Position numbers and translations under genes: made by a program. This document shows, piece by piece, positions 9,264 through 19,865 of a stretch of 64,000 bases of DNA. Within the stretch, counting starts at the first letter, position 1. Each line of letters opens with the position of its first letter. The notes below the pieces were generated by a model. It ran no database searches and was not told the DNA's origin. It worked only from the letters and a program-made list of their open reading frames with translations. This DNA is from Rhodoferax ferrireducens. GTDB taxonomy: Bacteria > Pseudomonadota > Gammaproteobacteria > Burkholderiales > Burkholderiaceae_C. The stretch covers positions 1-64,000 of the forward strand of contig MTEI01000011.1 in the NCBI GenBank assembly GCA_002083775.1, in the 5' to 3' direction.

Positions 9264-10079
9264 TCAGGGTTTTTGACAAACCGGGCAGTAAAACGTGGAG
9301 CGTTGGCCTTGTCGGATCGTCCTGATGGTGGCGCCGCATTGGCTGCACGGCTGACCGGCACGACCATACACCCGTGCTTCGAGCTGAAAATACCCGGTTT
9401 GCCCGTGCGCATTGGAAAAATCCCGCAAGGTGCTCCCCCCTTGCTCCACCGCGCGGGCCAGCACATCACGTATGGCCGCGTGCAGGCGTGCCACCCGCGG
9501 CCGACTCAGCTTGTTGGCCCGGCAGGTAGGCCTAATGCCAGCCAGAAACAACGCCTCCGAGGCATAGATATTGCCTACGCCCACCACCAGATCACCCGCC
9601 ATCAACACTTGTTTGATGCTTGTTTTGCGTTGTTTGAGCCCCTGGGCAAACTTTGTCGGATCAAAGTCTTCCGAGAGCGGCTCCATACCCAGACGCCCTA
9701 ACAGCTTCAGGGCCGCAGGAGAATCAAGACTGTCTACATAAACCACTGCGCCAAAACGCCGTGGGTCGTTCAAGCGCAGCGTGCCTTGACTGGTGCACAA
9801 GTCAAAATGATCGTGCGGCCCCGGCGCGGTCAGGTCGCGGGCAAACCGCAAGCTGCCTGACATGCCCAGATGCACCACCAGCCAGCCTTGGCTCAAAGCC
9901 ATCAGCAAATATTTGCCACGCCTGCCAACAGTGCGAACGGTGCGCCCGAGCAGTTCATCTGGCGGGCAGCCCAATGGCCAGCGTAGCGGCTTGCCCAAAC
10001 GCAGTGCGGTGATCCGGGCACCCTCAATGGCGTCAACAAAACTGCGCCGGGTGACTTCAACTTCAGGTAATTCAGGCAT
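9264..10079 (-). CDS. mutM: Formamidopyrimidine-DNA glycosylase (Fpg/MutM)
   Basis: MutM excises 8-oxoguanine and FapyG and cuts the abasic site. The mature N-terminus PELPEVE with catalytic Pro and Glu, the H2TH region ([17 protein letters not shown]) and the C-terminal zinc finger (CSQCGATI...CPVC) are all present in 271 residues. The start lies opposite the divergent TPR-protein gene. Confidence 0.98.
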   Translation of the reverse strand: MPELPEVEVTRRSFVDAIEGARITALRLGKPLRWPLGCPPDELLGRTVRTVGRRGKYLLMALSQGWLVVHLGMSGSLRFARDLTAPGPHDHFDLCTSQGTLRLNDPRRFGAVVYVDSLDSPAALKLLGRLGMEPLSEDFDPTKFAQGLKQRKTSIKQVLMAGDLVVGVGNIYASEALFLAGIRPTCRANKLSRPRVARLHAAIRDVLARAVEQGGSTLRDFSNAHGQTGYFQLEARVYGRAGQPCSQCGATIRTIRQGQRSTFYCPVCQKP

Positions 10080-10100
10080 GGGAACAAACTCGGTAGGGGC

Positions 10101-11849
10101 ATGGATTATTATGAACGGATGCGCTTCAAAACAGTTTTATTGCCCTGGCTGATGTCCTGCACGCTAGGCTTGCATGCCCAAGGTGCCAGCGCTCCCGAGC
10201 CAGCTCCCAAAAGCTCGGCGCTAACGGCGCCGCTTTTTTACGAAATATTGCTCGGCGAGATCAGTGCCCGCGCGCAAGAGCCTGGGGCAGCTTTTTCGCT
10301 GATGCTTGATGCAGCGCAAAAAACTCGCGACCCGTCGGTGTTTCAGCGTGCCGTCCAGATTGCTTTGCAGGCTCGCTCGGGCGAGTCGGCGTTGCAGGCG
10401 GCCAAAGCCTGGAGCCAGGCGCTGCCCGAATCACGGGAAGCCAACCATTTTGTGCTGCAAATCCTTTTGGGCCTGAACCGGGTGGCCGACACCCTGGAAC
10501 CTCTTAAGCGCGAGATTGCGCTCGCACCTGCCAAAGAGCGGCGTGATCTGATCTGGTCGTTACCGCCCAACTATGAGCGATTGGGCGAGCGGCACCTGGC
10601 CGCGTTAACCTTTCAGAACGCGCTGACCAACTGGCTGAGCGACCCCGCCGTGGGTGCCACGGCTTGGGCGTCCATCGGGCGGGTCTGGCTGGCTGCAGCC
10701 GACAAACCCAAGGCATTGAACGCTGCCACCAAAGGCCTGGCGGCCGATGCCCGCTCTGAACACCCTGCGCTGCTGGCCCTGTCGATGATGAGCCCGGAGT
10801 TGCCCGCAGCCGAGAACCTGGTCAAAAAACATCTGCCCCATGCCCGCCCTGAGTACCGCATGGCCTATGTCAAATCACTGTTGAGAGGTCAGCGTGAAGA
10901 CGATGCCAAGCTCGAATTGCAGCGTATCAGAACCCAAACGCCAGAGTACGCCGATGCCTGGCTGATTGACGGTGCCTTGGCCCTGCAATTGGGACAGCTC
11001 GATCTGGCCGAGCAGCAACTGCAACATTATCTGGGCCTGGTGGATGCTGAGCCTGCCGTGCAACAACACGCCGACACCCAGCGTGGCCGGTCACAAGCGT
11101 ATTTTTCCCTGTCAGAACTGGCGCTCAAGCGCAAAGACCTGAACACTGCCCAAGAATGGCTGCAGCGCGTGGACAACCCCGACGACCTGCTTCGGGCGCA
11201 GACCCGCAGGGCATCGCTGATGGCTCGCCAGGGCAAGGTGGATGAGGCCATCACCCTGATCCAGGCGCTGCCTGAGAAGTCGGACGCAGATGTCAAACTC
11301 AAGCGTACCGCCGAGGTGCAAGTGCTGCGCGACAACCAACTCTTCGAGCGTGCCCGCGACCGGCTTCAAACACTCATCGGGCAGTACCCGCAGGACCTGG
11401 ACCTGGTGTACGAGATGGCCATGATTCACGAAAAATTGGACAACCTGGCCGAGATGGAGCGGCTGCTACGCCAACTGATCGCCGCCAAGCCCGACGACCC
11501 GCATGCTTACAACGCCTTGGGTTACTCGCTGGCCGACAAAAACCTGCGCCTGCCAGAGGCCATTGAGCTGATCAACAAAGCGCTGGCGATTTCCCCTCAA
11601 GACCCCTTCATCATCGACAGTCTGGCGTGGGCGCAATTTCGCAGTGGGAACCTTGGCGAGGCGTTGCGCCTGCTCAAAGGCGCCTTCAAAGACCGACCAG
11701 ATGCAGAAATAGCCGCACATCTGGGTGAAGTGCTGTGGACGGCCAACCAGCAACAGGAGGCCCTGGAGGTCTTTCGTGAAGGTATCAAGCTCAATCCAGA
11801 TAACGAAACGCTCACCGAAACGCTGAAGCGGCTGCGTGTTTCACCGTGA
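10101..11849 (+). CDS. Exported tetratricopeptide-repeat protein
   Basis: The product begins with a likely signal peptide ([19 protein letters not shown]) and then carries many helical TPR-like repeats across about 550 residues, with recognisable units such as [29 protein letters not shown] written here only in part. TPR proteins are scaffolds. In related genomes a TPR protein precedes lolB, and a link to outer-membrane lipoprotein or envelope assembly is an inference. Two starts are possible, ATG 10101 and ATG 10119; neither has a strong ribosome-binding site, and the second gives the more typical signal peptide. The stop overlaps the GTG start of lolB. Confidence 0.85.
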   Translation: MDYYERMRFKTVLLPWLMSCTLGLHAQGASAPEPAPKSSALTAPLFYEILLGEISARAQEPGAAFSLMLDAAQKTRDPSVFQRAVQIALQARSGESALQAAKAWSQALPESREANHFVLQILLGLNRVADTLEPLKREIALAPAKERRDLIWSLPPNYERLGERHLAALTFQNALTNWLSDPAVGATAWASIGRVWLAAADKPKALNAATKGLAADARSEHPALLALSMMSPELPAAENLVKKHLPHARPEYRMAYVKSLLRGQREDDAKLELQRIRTQTPEYADAWLIDGALALQLGQLDLAEQQLQHYLGLVDAEPAVQQHADTQRGRSQAYFSLSELALKRKDLNTAQEWLQRVDNPDDLLRAQTRRASLMARQGKVDEAITLIQALPEKSDADVKLKRTAEVQVLRDNQLFERARDRLQTLIGQYPQDLDLVYEMAMIHEKLDNLAEMERLLRQLIAAKPDDPHAYNALGYSLADKNLRLPEAIELINKALAISPQDPFIIDSLAWAQFRSGNLGEALRLLKGAFKDRPDAEIAAHLGEVLWTANQQQEALEVFREGIKLNPDNETLTETLKRLRVSP

Positions 11850-12364
11850 CAAGCCGCCGCGCTGTTTTAGCCTTTGGTGCGCTGACTACAACTTTTTTAG
11901 TAGCTGGGTGTGCAGTCAGCGAAAGGGCTAGAGACCAAAATGATGCCCAACTTTCGTTGTGGCGCGGGCGTCTTTCCATCCGGGTTCAGGCCGACCCGGC
12001 GCAAAACCAGTTACAAGACCAATCCTTCAGTGCAGCATTTGAATTGCAGGGCGATGCCAACCTCGGCGACTTGCTGCTTTACACGCCGTTTGGCAGCACA
12101 GCGGCAGCCATACATTGGGCGCCCGGCGGCGCTGTTTTGCAGGCGCGTGGTGAAACCCGCTCATTCGGTGATCTGGCAGCGTTGATCAAGCTGGTGCTGG
12201 GCACCGATGTTCCGGTGACAGCCCTGTTTGCATGGTTGGACGGACAAACCCAGGAGGTTGATGGCTGGCAGGTGGACCTGTCGCACCAACCAAAGGGGAA
12301 AATAGTGGCCCGCCGTTTGGCGCCCGCTCTGCCTGCCGAACTGCAATTGCTGCTTGACGACTGA
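11846..12364 (+). CDS. lolB: Outer-membrane lipoprotein receptor LolB
   Basis: LolB accepts lipoproteins from LolA and inserts them into the outer membrane. The lipobox LVAG-C puts the lipidated Cys at residue 22, and the remaining 150 residues have the LolB beta-rich pattern (WRGRLSIRV, GDLLLYTPFGSTAA). The GTG start overlaps the TPR gene stop (GTGA). Codons for about residues 14-32, including the lipobox, lie inside a copy of the interspersed repeat. Confidence 0.9.
   Translation: MTSRRAVLAFGALTTTFLVAGCAVSERARDQNDAQLSLWRGRLSIRVQADPAQNQLQDQSFSAAFELQGDANLGDLLLYTPFGSTAAAIHWAPGGAVLQARGETRSFGDLAALIKLVLGTDVPVTALFAWLDGQTQEVDGWQVDLSHQPKGKIVARRLAPALPAELQLLLDD
11887..11941 (-). repeat. Interspersed repeat copy in the lolB signal peptide
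   Basis: In reverse complement the copy reads TTTTGGTCTCTAGCCCTTTCGC...CCAGCTACTAAAAAAG, matching the intergenic copies. It encodes the hydrophobic core and lipobox of LolB. Confidence 0.65.
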
Positions 12365-12393
12365 TTCACCACCGCTTTGCCCGGCACCACACC

Positions 12394-13230
12394 ATGAAGT
12401 CCATCTACGACGTTTGCGCGCCAGCCAAACTCAACCTGTTTCTGCACATCGTCGGGCGCAGGCCCGACGGCTACCATTTGTTGGAATCGGTGTTCATGCT
12501 GATCGACTGGAGCGACACCCTGCACTTTGAGATGCGCAGCGATGGCCAGATCACCCGCGAAGACCTGGGCACAGCTCTCCCCCCGCATGACTTGATCATT
12601 CGCGCGGCGCAGGCGCTGCAGCAGGCCAGCGGCACTCGCCAAGGTGCACATATAGCCATAGACAAACAGATTCCTGCGCAAGCCGGCATGGGCGGTGGCT
12701 CATCAGATGCAGCCAGCACCTTGCTGGCTTTGAACCGGCTCTGGGGGCTGAATTTGAGCCTGAACCGCCTGATGACGATCGGCCTGACCTTGGGTGCCGA
12801 CGTGCCGTTTTTTTTGGGTGGCCACAACGCCTGGGTCACCGGTATCGGTGAAATCATGCAGCCCGTTGACGTGCCGCCCGCGCGCTTTCTGGTGCTCAAA
12901 CCTGGCACCGGGCTGGAAACCCAACGAATTTTTTCGCACCCTGATTTGAAAAGAGACACCAAACCCGCTATACTTTCAGGCTTCGCTGCAGACGCCTTTG
13001 GCTACGGCCAAAACGACTTGCAAGCCGTTGCCCAGCATTTGTGCCCCGAAATCAGTCAGGCTTTGCACTGGCTAAAAGTCTCAGGGCTCAGCGGTCGGAT
13101 GACGGGTTCTGGAAGTGCGGTGTTTGCGCAAATGTTGCATGACGTGGAAACAGACAGTGTTCCTGGCCAGTTTCAGTACAAAGTGTGCAACAACCTGCCA
13201 GTTCATCCGCTGCAAGGGTGGGCTGTCTAG
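12394..13230 (+). CDS. ispE: 4-diphosphocytidyl-2-C-methyl-D-erythritol kinase
   Basis: IspE is the GHMP kinase of the MEP isoprenoid pathway; it phosphorylates CDP-methylerythritol with ATP. The N-terminal APAKLNLFLHI motif and the ATP-binding PAQAGMGGGSSDAAS loop are clear, and the 278-residue length is normal. It follows lolB and precedes tRNA-Gln and prs, the conserved betaproteobacterial order. Confidence 0.97.
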   Translation: MKSIYDVCAPAKLNLFLHIVGRRPDGYHLLESVFMLIDWSDTLHFEMRSDGQITREDLGTALPPHDLIIRAAQALQQASGTRQGAHIAIDKQIPAQAGMGGGSSDAASTLLALNRLWGLNLSLNRLMTIGLTLGADVPFFLGGHNAWVTGIGEIMQPVDVPPARFLVLKPGTGLETQRIFSHPDLKRDTKPAILSGFAADAFGYGQNDLQAVAQHLCPEISQALHWLKVSGLSGRMTGSGSAVFAQMLHDVETDSVPGQFQYKVCNNLPVHPLQGWAV

Positions 13231-13272
13231 GCTGAATTTATCGGTGAGCCATGTTGCATGGCACACCCGTGT

Positions 13273-13349
13273 AGGGGAGTCGCCAAGCTGGTTAAGGCAC
13301 TGGATTTTGATTCCAGCATGCGAAGGTTCGAATCCTTCCTCCCCTGCCA
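13273..13349 (+). tRNA. tRNA-Gln (TTG)
   Basis: A complete 77-nt cloverleaf with encoded CCA is present. The acceptor strands are AGGGGAG/CTCCCCT, the anticodon arm is CTGGA-TTTTGAT-TCCAG (anticodon TTG) and the T-arm is GAAGG-TTCGAAT-CCTTC. It sits between ispE and prs. Confidence 0.96.
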
Positions 13350-13412
13350 AATTTCATTGCATGTTGTTTGCCAACATGCGAAAACCATAGCGACACATTA
13401 GTTGGGAACACC

Positions 13413-14390
13413 ATGCAAGCCGATCAAACTCCCGAGTTCATGGTTTTCACCGGCAATGCCAATCCTTCTCTGGCAGCAGACATTGCCAGCCACCTCAAGA
13501 CCCGGCTGGGTGCGGCTGAGGTCGGACGATTTTCTGATGGCGAAGTCACCGTTGAAATCAAGCAAAACGTGCGTGCCCGCGATGTGTTCGTGGTCCAGAG
13601 CACCTGCCAGCCCACCAACGAAAACCTGATGGAACTGCTGATCATGGTGGATGCACTCAAGCGTGCCTCTGCCGAACGCATCAGCGCTGTGATCCCGTAC
13701 TTTGGTTATGCCCGGCAAGACCGCCGCCCACGCTCCAGCCGCGTGCCGATTTCGGCCAAGGTGGTGGCCAACATGCTGCAGGCCGTGGGCGTGGCTCGCG
13801 TGTTGACCATGGATTTGCATGCTGACCAGATCCAAGGCTTTTTTGATATTCCGGTGGACAACATTTACGCCTCGCCCGTCTTGCTGGGTGACTTGCGCCA
13901 GAAAAATTACGACGACCTGATTGTGGTATCCCCCGATGTGGGTGGTGTGGTACGCGCCCGCGCCTTGGCCAAGCAGCTCAACTGCGACCTGGCCATCATC
14001 GACAAGCGCCGTCCGCGCGCCAATGTCAGTGAAGTCATGCATGTGATTGGTGAAATTGAAGGCCGCAACTGCGTCATCATGGACGACATGATTGACACCG
14101 CCGGCACGCTGGTCAAAGCAGCCGAGGTCTTGAAGCAACGCGGCGCCAAAAAGGTGTACGCCTATTGCACCCACCCGATCTTCTCCGGCCCGGCTATTGA
14201 CCGCATCAGCAATGGTCAGGCGCTGGACGAGGTGGTGGTCACCAACACCATTCCGCTCAGCCCGAACGCCATCGCCTGCCCGAAAATCAGGCAGATGAAC
14301 GTGGCACCGTTGATTGCGGAAACCATCCACCGCATTGCGGCGGGCAAGTCGGTCATGAGTTTGTTTTCTGATCAGGACAACCTGTTCTGA
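13413..14390 (+). CDS. prs: Ribose-phosphate pyrophosphokinase
   Basis: The enzyme makes PRPP from ribose-5-phosphate and ATP for nucleotide, histidine and tryptophan synthesis. The class I signature is seen in the ATP loop ([10 protein letters not shown]), the catalytic flexible loop ([14 protein letters not shown]) and the PRPP-binding [16 protein letters not shown] 13413 gives 325 residues and the family N-terminus [13 protein letters not shown]; the upstream part of the ORF overlaps the region just after the tRNA. Confidence 0.98.
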   Translation: MQADQTPEFMVFTGNANPSLAADIASHLKTRLGAAEVGRFSDGEVTVEIKQNVRARDVFVVQSTCQPTNENLMELLIMVDALKRASAERISAVIPYFGYARQDRRPRSSRVPISAKVVANMLQAVGVARVLTMDLHADQIQGFFDIPVDNIYASPVLLGDLRQKNYDDLIVVSPDVGGVVRARALAKQLNCDLAIIDKRRPRANVSEVMHVIGEIEGRNCVIMDDMIDTAGTLVKAAEVLKQRGAKKVYAYCTHPIFSGPAIDRISNGQALDEVVVTNTIPLSPNAIACPKIRQMNVAPLIAETIHRIAAGKSVMSLFSDQDNLF

Positions 14391-14402
14391 TCAGAATCAA
14401 AA

Positions 14403-14438
14403 GTGGCTCGCATCCATTCGGGATGCCGGGCTTTTTTT
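14403..14438 (+). terminator. Terminator after prs
   Basis: The hairpin GCATCC-ATTC-GGGATGC is followed by a run of seven T within a longer GGC...GGGC-flanked stem. Confidence 0.7.
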
Positions 14439-14484
14439 AATCAGGGTCGCACTGGTCGCGGTCGGCCCCAGCAGGAGTCAGTTT

Positions 14485-15171
14485 ATGAAAATCGTCGCTT
14501 TTGAGCGCGCCAAGCAAGGTACGGGTGCGAGCCGCCGTCTGCGCATCACCGGTCGCACGCCCGGTATCGTTTACGGTGGTAAGGCCGAGCCGCAACTCAT
14601 TGAAGTTGATCACAACGCCCTTTGGCACGCCCTCAAGAAGGAAGCCTTCCACGCCAGCATTCTGGACATGGACATCGCCGGCACCGAGCAAAAAGTGCTG
14701 CTGCGTGACGTGCAGGTGCACCCTTTCAAACAACTCGTGTTGCATGTGGATTTCCAGCGCGTTGACGCCACCACCAAACTGCACATGAAAGTGCCGCTGC
14801 ACTTTGTCGGTGACGACGAGTCCGTTGCCATCAAGTCCGAAGGCTGCATTGCCAACCACGTGTTCAGTGAAATCGACGTGTTGTGCCTGCCCGCCGATCT
14901 GCCTGAATTCATCACCGTCGACTTGAGCGGTCTGCGTAAGGGCAGCACACTGCACCTGCAGGACGTGCCGATGCCCAAGGGTGTCAAGGCCATTGCCCAC
15001 GGTAGCGACAAAAACCCGGTGGTGGTGTCTGTGGTGGTGGTGGCTGCCGCTGAAGCACCTGTTGCCGAGACGCCCGCCGCTGACGCTGCTGCCAAACCGG
15101 CTGGCAAGGGCGGCGCCAAGCCTGCTGCCAAAGCAGCTGCACCCGCAGCCAAGCCCGCTGCCAAGAAATAA
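14485..15171 (+). CDS. rplY: 50S ribosomal protein L25 (long, CTC-type)
   Basis: L25 binds 5S rRNA. The 228-residue product has the N-terminal L25 domain ([22 protein letters not shown] region) and the additional TL5/CTC beta domain, then an Ala/Lys/Pro-rich tail of about 40 residues built of AKPA-like units. Such a tail is common in this family in betaproteobacteria. A GCAGGAG ribosome-binding site lies just upstream. Terminators bracket the gene on both sides. Confidence 0.96.
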   Translation: MKIVAFERAKQGTGASRRLRITGRTPGIVYGGKAEPQLIEVDHNALWHALKKEAFHASILDMDIAGTEQKVLLRDVQVHPFKQLVLHVDFQRVDATTKLHMKVPLHFVGDDESVAIKSEGCIANHVFSEIDVLCLPADLPEFITVDLSGLRKGSTLHLQDVPMPKGVKAIAHGSDKNPVVVSVVVVAAAEAPVAETPAADAAAKPAGKGGAKPAAKAAAPAAKPAAKK

Positions 15172-15190
15172 GTCAGCAGGGACGCTTCAA

Positions 15191-15216
15191 GAGCCCACCT
15201 CGGTGGGCTTTTTTGC
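15191..15216 (+). terminator. Terminator after rplY
   Basis: A perfect GCCCACC-TC-GGTGGGC hairpin is followed by six T. Confidence 0.85.
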
Positions 15217-15240
15217 GCCTGCACTTGCATAATCCGCAGC

Positions 15241-15911
15241 ATGATTCGACTATTTGTTGGCCTGGGAAACCCCGGCCCGGACTATGACCCCACCCGCCAC
15301 AATGCCGGTTTTTGGTGGATCGATGCGGTGGCCAAAGCCTTGAACGTGACTCTGGTCATGGACAAAAGCTACTACGGCCAGACCGCCCGAACCGTGGTCA
15401 ACGGGCAAACCGTGTGGCTGCTCAAGCCGCAGACTTTCATGAACTTGAGCGGCAAATCGGTCGCAGCGCTGGCCAACTTTTTCAAGATCAGCCCGCAGGA
15501 GATGCTGGTGGCGCATGATGAACTGGACATTGCGCCCGGCGAAGCCAAGCTCAAGCTCGGTGGCAGCCACGCCGGCCACAACGGTCTGCGCGACATCCAC
15601 GCCCAGTTCGGCACCGACCAGTACTGGCGGCTGCGCCTGGGCATCGGCCACCCGGGCAACAAGGCTGAAGTAATTCACTGGGTGCTGAAAAGGCCCTCAC
15701 CCGACCACCGCATCGCCATTGAGCAAAGTATTGACCGGGCCTTGAAGGCACTGCCGCAACTTCTGGCGGGCGACATGGAGCAGGCCACCCGCTTGATCCA
15801 CACCAGCAAGCCGCCAAGGCCCAAAGTGCCCAGACCGGTGCCCGCCGCGGCGGGAACTACGCCAGCTGACGCAGTTAACCCTCCGCAAACGGCCATTGCA
15901 CCGGACGCATC

Positions 15912-15915
<4 letters not shown>
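15241..15915 (+). CDS. pth: Peptidyl-tRNA hydrolase
   Basis: Pth recycles peptidyl-tRNAs released from stalled ribosomes. The [20 protein letters not shown] signature with catalytic His, the [10 protein letters not shown] loop and HDELDIAPG are present. At 224 residues it has a Pro/Ala-rich extension of about 30 residues past the usual end. The stop overlaps the next start (ATGATCC region), so the DUF4124 gene is probably co-transcribed. Confidence 0.97.
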
Positions 15916-16699
<784 letters not shown>

Positions 16700-17161
16700 T
16701 CAGGCCTGAAGGTCCGCGTCCGACGTGGGTTCTTCAACGCTCTTCACGATCATCACCGGCACGCCAGCAGCGTGCAGCAACTCGTTGGACACCGAGCCCA
16801 GCAGCGCACTGCGCAAGGTGCTGGTGCCGCTGGCACCCATCACCACCATGTCGCAGCCGTAATTCTCCAGAATGTCGACCAGGGTGTGCGCTGGGTCGCC
16901 GGTGGCCACTTCGGTCTCGAAGGCGATGCCGGCTTTCTCCAGCAGTGCCTGCGCGGGCATCAGGGTATTGGCGCCAGCAGCGGCACTCACCTGCTCGATC
17001 AGCTGCGGGTCATGCGCCACCATCAGCTCATACAGGCTGGCGGGTTCCTGCACATTGGCCAGCACCACCGAGGTGTCGAGCCCGTCAGCGGCCAGGCGAA
17101 TCGTCATCAGCACAGCTTCCAGCGCCGCGGCCGAGCCATCAAAGGGTAAAAGGATCTTCAT
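16700..17161 (-). CDS. Universal stress protein, UspA family
   Basis: The 153-residue single-domain Usp begins with the typical MKILLPFDGS strand and ends with the ATP-binding pattern G-X2-G-X9-GS (starting MGASGTSTLRSALLGS). ATP-binding Usp proteins act as stress-response switches. It lies downstream of coaD on the same strand with a 21-bp gap. Confidence 0.92.
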   Translation of the reverse strand: MKILLPFDGSAAALEAVLMTIRLAADGLDTSVVLANVQEPASLYELMVAHDPQLIEQVSAAAGANTLMPAQALLEKAGIAFETEVATGDPAHTLVDILENYGCDMVVMGASGTSTLRSALLGSVSNELLHAAGVPVMIVKSVEEPTSDADLQA

Positions 17162-17182
17162 GGTGTTCTCCAGATAAACAGG

Positions 17183-17683
17183 TCAGGCGGCCGACGTACT
17201 GCGCACTTTGTCGAGCAGGCGCTGGTTCACAGCTGGCGACACAAAAGGATCAACTTCGCCGCCCAGGGTAGCGATTTCCCGCACCAGGGTGCTGGAGATG
17301 AACTGGTATTTGTCGCTGGGTGCCAGAAAAATGGTTTCCACCGCGGGCATCAGGGTGCGGTTCATGCCGGCCAGCTGGAACTCGTAGTCGAAGTCGGTCA
17401 CGGCACGCAACCCACGCACCATGGCTTTGGCGCCACTGGCGATCACAAAATCACGCAGCAAACCGTGAAACTCGGCGACTTCAACACCAGGCATGTCCGA
17501 CAACGCAAAGCGCGCCATGTCGACACGCTCCTGCACCGAAAACAGCGCCTTCTTGTGATGCCCAGCGGCCACGGCAACAATCACCCGGTCAAACAATTGC
17601 GCGGCGCGGCGCACGATGTCTTCGTGGCCGAGCGTGATCGGATCAAACGTTCCGGGATAAACCGCTGTCAATTGGTGGGGCAT
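17183..17683 (-). CDS. coaD: Phosphopantetheine adenylyltransferase
   Basis: CoaD transfers AMP to 4'-phosphopantetheine in coenzyme A synthesis. The nucleotidyltransferase motif YPGTFDPITLGH and the C-terminal ISSTLVREIA are present; 166 residues is the family length. The last step of the same pathway, coaE, also lies in this window at 27.9 kb. rsmD lies upstream on the same strand, a common pairing. Confidence 0.98.
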   Translation of the reverse strand: MPHQLTAVYPGTFDPITLGHEDIVRRAAQLFDRVIVAVAAGHHKKALFSVQERVDMARFALSDMPGVEVAEFHGLLRDFVIASGAKAMVRGLRAVTDFDYEFQLAGMNRTLMPAVETIFLAPSDKYQFISSTLVREIATLGGEVDPFVSPAVNQRLLDKVRSTSAA

Positions 17684-17749
17684 GGGGCAGTTCTCTCAAG
17701 CCGTGAAAAAGAATGATTATCGTGCGGCCAGGCCAGTGCCAGCTGCTGC

Positions 17750-18370
17750 TCAAACCTCGGTAGCCCTAGCGCGCTGCAGCAAATGTGCATGCACCGCACC
17801 CGCCTTCAGATAGCGGTAAATCTGCAGCCCTGCCGATTGCAGGTGCGCATCGGTCCAGCGGGTGGGCGCTTCGAGGTAGACGAAGCCGCTGGCGGACACC
17901 GCCTGGCCTGCCGCCTGAACTGCCGCTGCAAACACATCCGCATCAAAAGGCGGATCGAGAAAAATCACCTCCAGGCTGGCGGGTGGTGCCTGTTTGAGCG
18001 CAGACAGACCGTCACCACGCAACACCTGTACGCCGGTCAGGTGCAGTTGATCCACGCTGCACTTGAGCTGGGCCACCAGCGCCGCGTCGTTTTCCACCAG
18101 CAGAACAGCTGCCGCGCCGCGTGAGGCGGATTCGATCCCCAGCGCCCCGGTGCCTGCAAAAGCATCAAGGCAGCGCCAGCCGGTCAAATCCTGGCCCAGC
18201 CAATTGAATAGCGTCTCGCGCACCCGGTCTGGCGTGGGGCGCAGGCCGGGTTTGTCGGCCACTGGCAATTTGGTGCGCTTGAGCAGGCCGCCAATGATGC
18301 GCACCTCATGGGTTTGCACTGCGCGGGGGCGCAGCGGTTTACGGTAAGGCTTGGGGGGTTCTTTTTTCAT
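17750..18370 (-). CDS. rsmD: 16S rRNA (guanine966-N2)-methyltransferase RsmD
   Basis: RsmD methylates G966 of 16S rRNA. The SAM-binding region (DAFAGTGALGIESASRGA) and the catalytic DPPF (FLDPPFDADVF) are visible. ATG 18370 gives 206 residues beginning MKKEPPKPYRKP; an earlier in-frame start at 18415 would add 15 basic residues and cannot be excluded. The gene precedes coaD. Confidence 0.93.
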   Translation of the reverse strand: MKKEPPKPYRKPLRPRAVQTHEVRIIGGLLKRTKLPVADKPGLRPTPDRVRETLFNWLGQDLTGWRCLDAFAGTGALGIESASRGAAAVLLVENDAALVAQLKCSVDQLHLTGVQVLRGDGLSALKQAPPASLEVIFLDPPFDADVFAAAVQAAGQAVSASGFVYLEAPTRWTDAHLQSAGLQIYRYLKAGAVHAHLLQRARATEV

Positions 18371-18468
18371 CGGTCTCAACAATCTGGCGCAAAGGCGGCG
18401 GCGCGGATCGGGCATGTTATCCCGTGTTGCCCGCGTGCCCTGTCACCAGGCACACAGAACCGCAGGGC

Positions 18469-19845
18469 TCAGCGGCTGGCAGGTGTACCGCCCAGCACCA
18501 CGGTCACCATCCGGTCAGGTTGCAGTTTGCGTGCAAAGGCGCTTTTGATGTCGGCCAGGGTGACTTTGGACACCTGCGCTGTCCAAGTGTCCAGATAGTT
18601 CAGCGGCAAGTTGTTCCACGCGATGTTGGCCACGTTGCCAAGCAGCTTGCGGTTGCTGTCGATCAACAGCGGGAAACCCCCCACCAGATTGTCCTTGGCG
18701 GCCTGCAGTTCGGCCTGGGTCGGACCGTTGGCCACAAACTCGGCCACCACCTCGCGCGCCACCCGCACCGCTTCATCCGCCTGATCGGGCCGGGTTTGCA
18801 GGCCCAAACTGAAAGCGCCCGCGTGCTGACCGGGCGCAAACCCGCTGTAGACGCTGTAACTCAGGCCGCGCTTTTCCCGCACCTCATGGGTCAGGCGCGA
18901 GACAAAACCACCACCGCCCAGGATGTAGTTGCCCACCGTCAGCGCGAAATGGTCGGGATCGTCACGCCGGTACCCCGGCTGCCCGATCAGCACATGCGCC
19001 TGTGCCGACTCAAAGGCAATGCGCTGCTCCACGGCGCTGGCCAGCGCTTGCACTTCCGCCACTGCAGGCAACGGCGCACAGGCAGCGGCGGCGCTTGGCT
19101 TGTCGTCGGCCAGCCGACTCAGCAGTTGCTGCACCAGCGTGTCGGCCTGGGCGCGGTTGATGGCGCCCACCAGGGTGACTTTGGCACGGCAGGGTGCCAT
19201 CACCCGGCCGTACAGCGCGGACATATCGGTGACCTCGATGTTGGCCAGCGTGCCCTCGGTCATTTCATACCCATAGGGATGCTGCCCGTACACCGCCTGG
19301 GCAAAGGCGCGCCCGGCCAAAGTGGCTGGGCGGGTGTTGGCTTCTTTCAGGGCAGATTGCAGGCTGCCACGCTCGCGCTGCCAAACGGCTGCAGGAAAGG
19401 CGGGCTGGGCCAGCTGCCGCGCCGCCAGTTCGACGGATCGGCCCAGCAAATCCGGGTAGGTGAGTGTGCGCAACATCAGACTCAGGCGGTCGTTGCCCGC
19501 ATGCGCCATGAAGCTGGCCCCGAGATCGGCCCAAGCTTCACCCAAAGCGTTTTCGTCCAGCGCGGGCTCGTTGGGGCCAACACCAGCCCGCACGCCTTTG
19601 CTGAGCATGCTGGCGGTCACGCTGGCCAGACCCGCCTTGTCGGCAGGGTCGCGGCGGCTACCGGCGTCAAAGTCGATTTGCACATCCAGCATCGGAATGG
19701 CGGGACTTTGCACCAGGTACACCTGGGCGCCGCTGGGCTGAGTCCAATGTTCAATGGGAATGCCCGCCCAGGCCACATTTATAAGAAATAGGCCTGTAGC
19801 CCCCGTCTTTAAAGCGCTAGTAGCTATTTTTTTTAGAGTATTCAT
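18469..19845 (-). CDS. M16-family peptidase-like protein, inactive subunit
   Basis: The 458-residue product has the two-domain M16 fold (for example YNYILGGGGFVSRLTHEVREKRGL-type sequence near residue 300) and a signal peptide. The zinc motif HXXEH is absent: the matching place reads LASVTASML. It is therefore the non-catalytic partner of the neighbouring M16 peptidase, as in heterodimeric M16B enzymes. ATG 19845 is preferred over a TTG at 19869 that would overlap the upstream stop. The signal peptide (MNTLKKIATSALKTGATGLF) is encoded by a repeat copy. Confidence 0.88.
   Translation of the reverse strand: MNTLKKIATSALKTGATGLFLINVAWAGIPIEHWTQPSGAQVYLVQSPAIPMLDVQIDFDAGSRRDPADKAGLASVTASMLSKGVRAGVGPNEPALDENALGEAWADLGASFMAHAGNDRLSLMLRTLTYPDLLGRSVELAARQLAQPAFPAAVWQRERGSLQSALKEANTRPATLAGRAFAQAVYGQHPYGYEMTEGTLANIEVTDMSALYGRVMAPCRAKVTLVGAINRAQADTLVQQLLSRLADDKPSAAAACAPLPAVAEVQALASAVEQRIAFESAQAHVLIGQPGYRRDDPDHFALTVGNYILGGGGFVSRLTHEVREKRGLSYSVYSGFAPGQHAGAFSLGLQTRPDQADEAVRVAREVVAEFVANGPTQAELQAAKDNLVGGFPLLIDSNRKLLGNVANIAWNNLPLNYLDTWTAQVSKVTLADIKSAFARKLQPDRMVTVVLGGTPASR
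19778..19840 (+). repeat. Interspersed repeat copy in an M16 signal peptide
   Basis: The sequence ATTTATAAGAAATAGGCC, then TGTAGCCCC..GCTAGTAGCTATTTTTTTTAGAG, matches the intergenic copy at 29479 and encodes the signal peptide of the 18469-19845 gene on the other strand. Confidence 0.75.
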
Positions 19846-19865
19846 GGAATGAAGAAGGCAATAGC

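Noticed and set aside
12640-12680. Possible repeat copy in ispE
   Set aside because: Only CATATAGCCAT resembles the repeat; the rest does not match and the protein follows its family pattern.
18424-19791. 455-aa plus-strand ORF opposite the M16 gene
   Set aside because: It is an antisense frame; the minus-strand frame has the M16 fold and a signal peptide.
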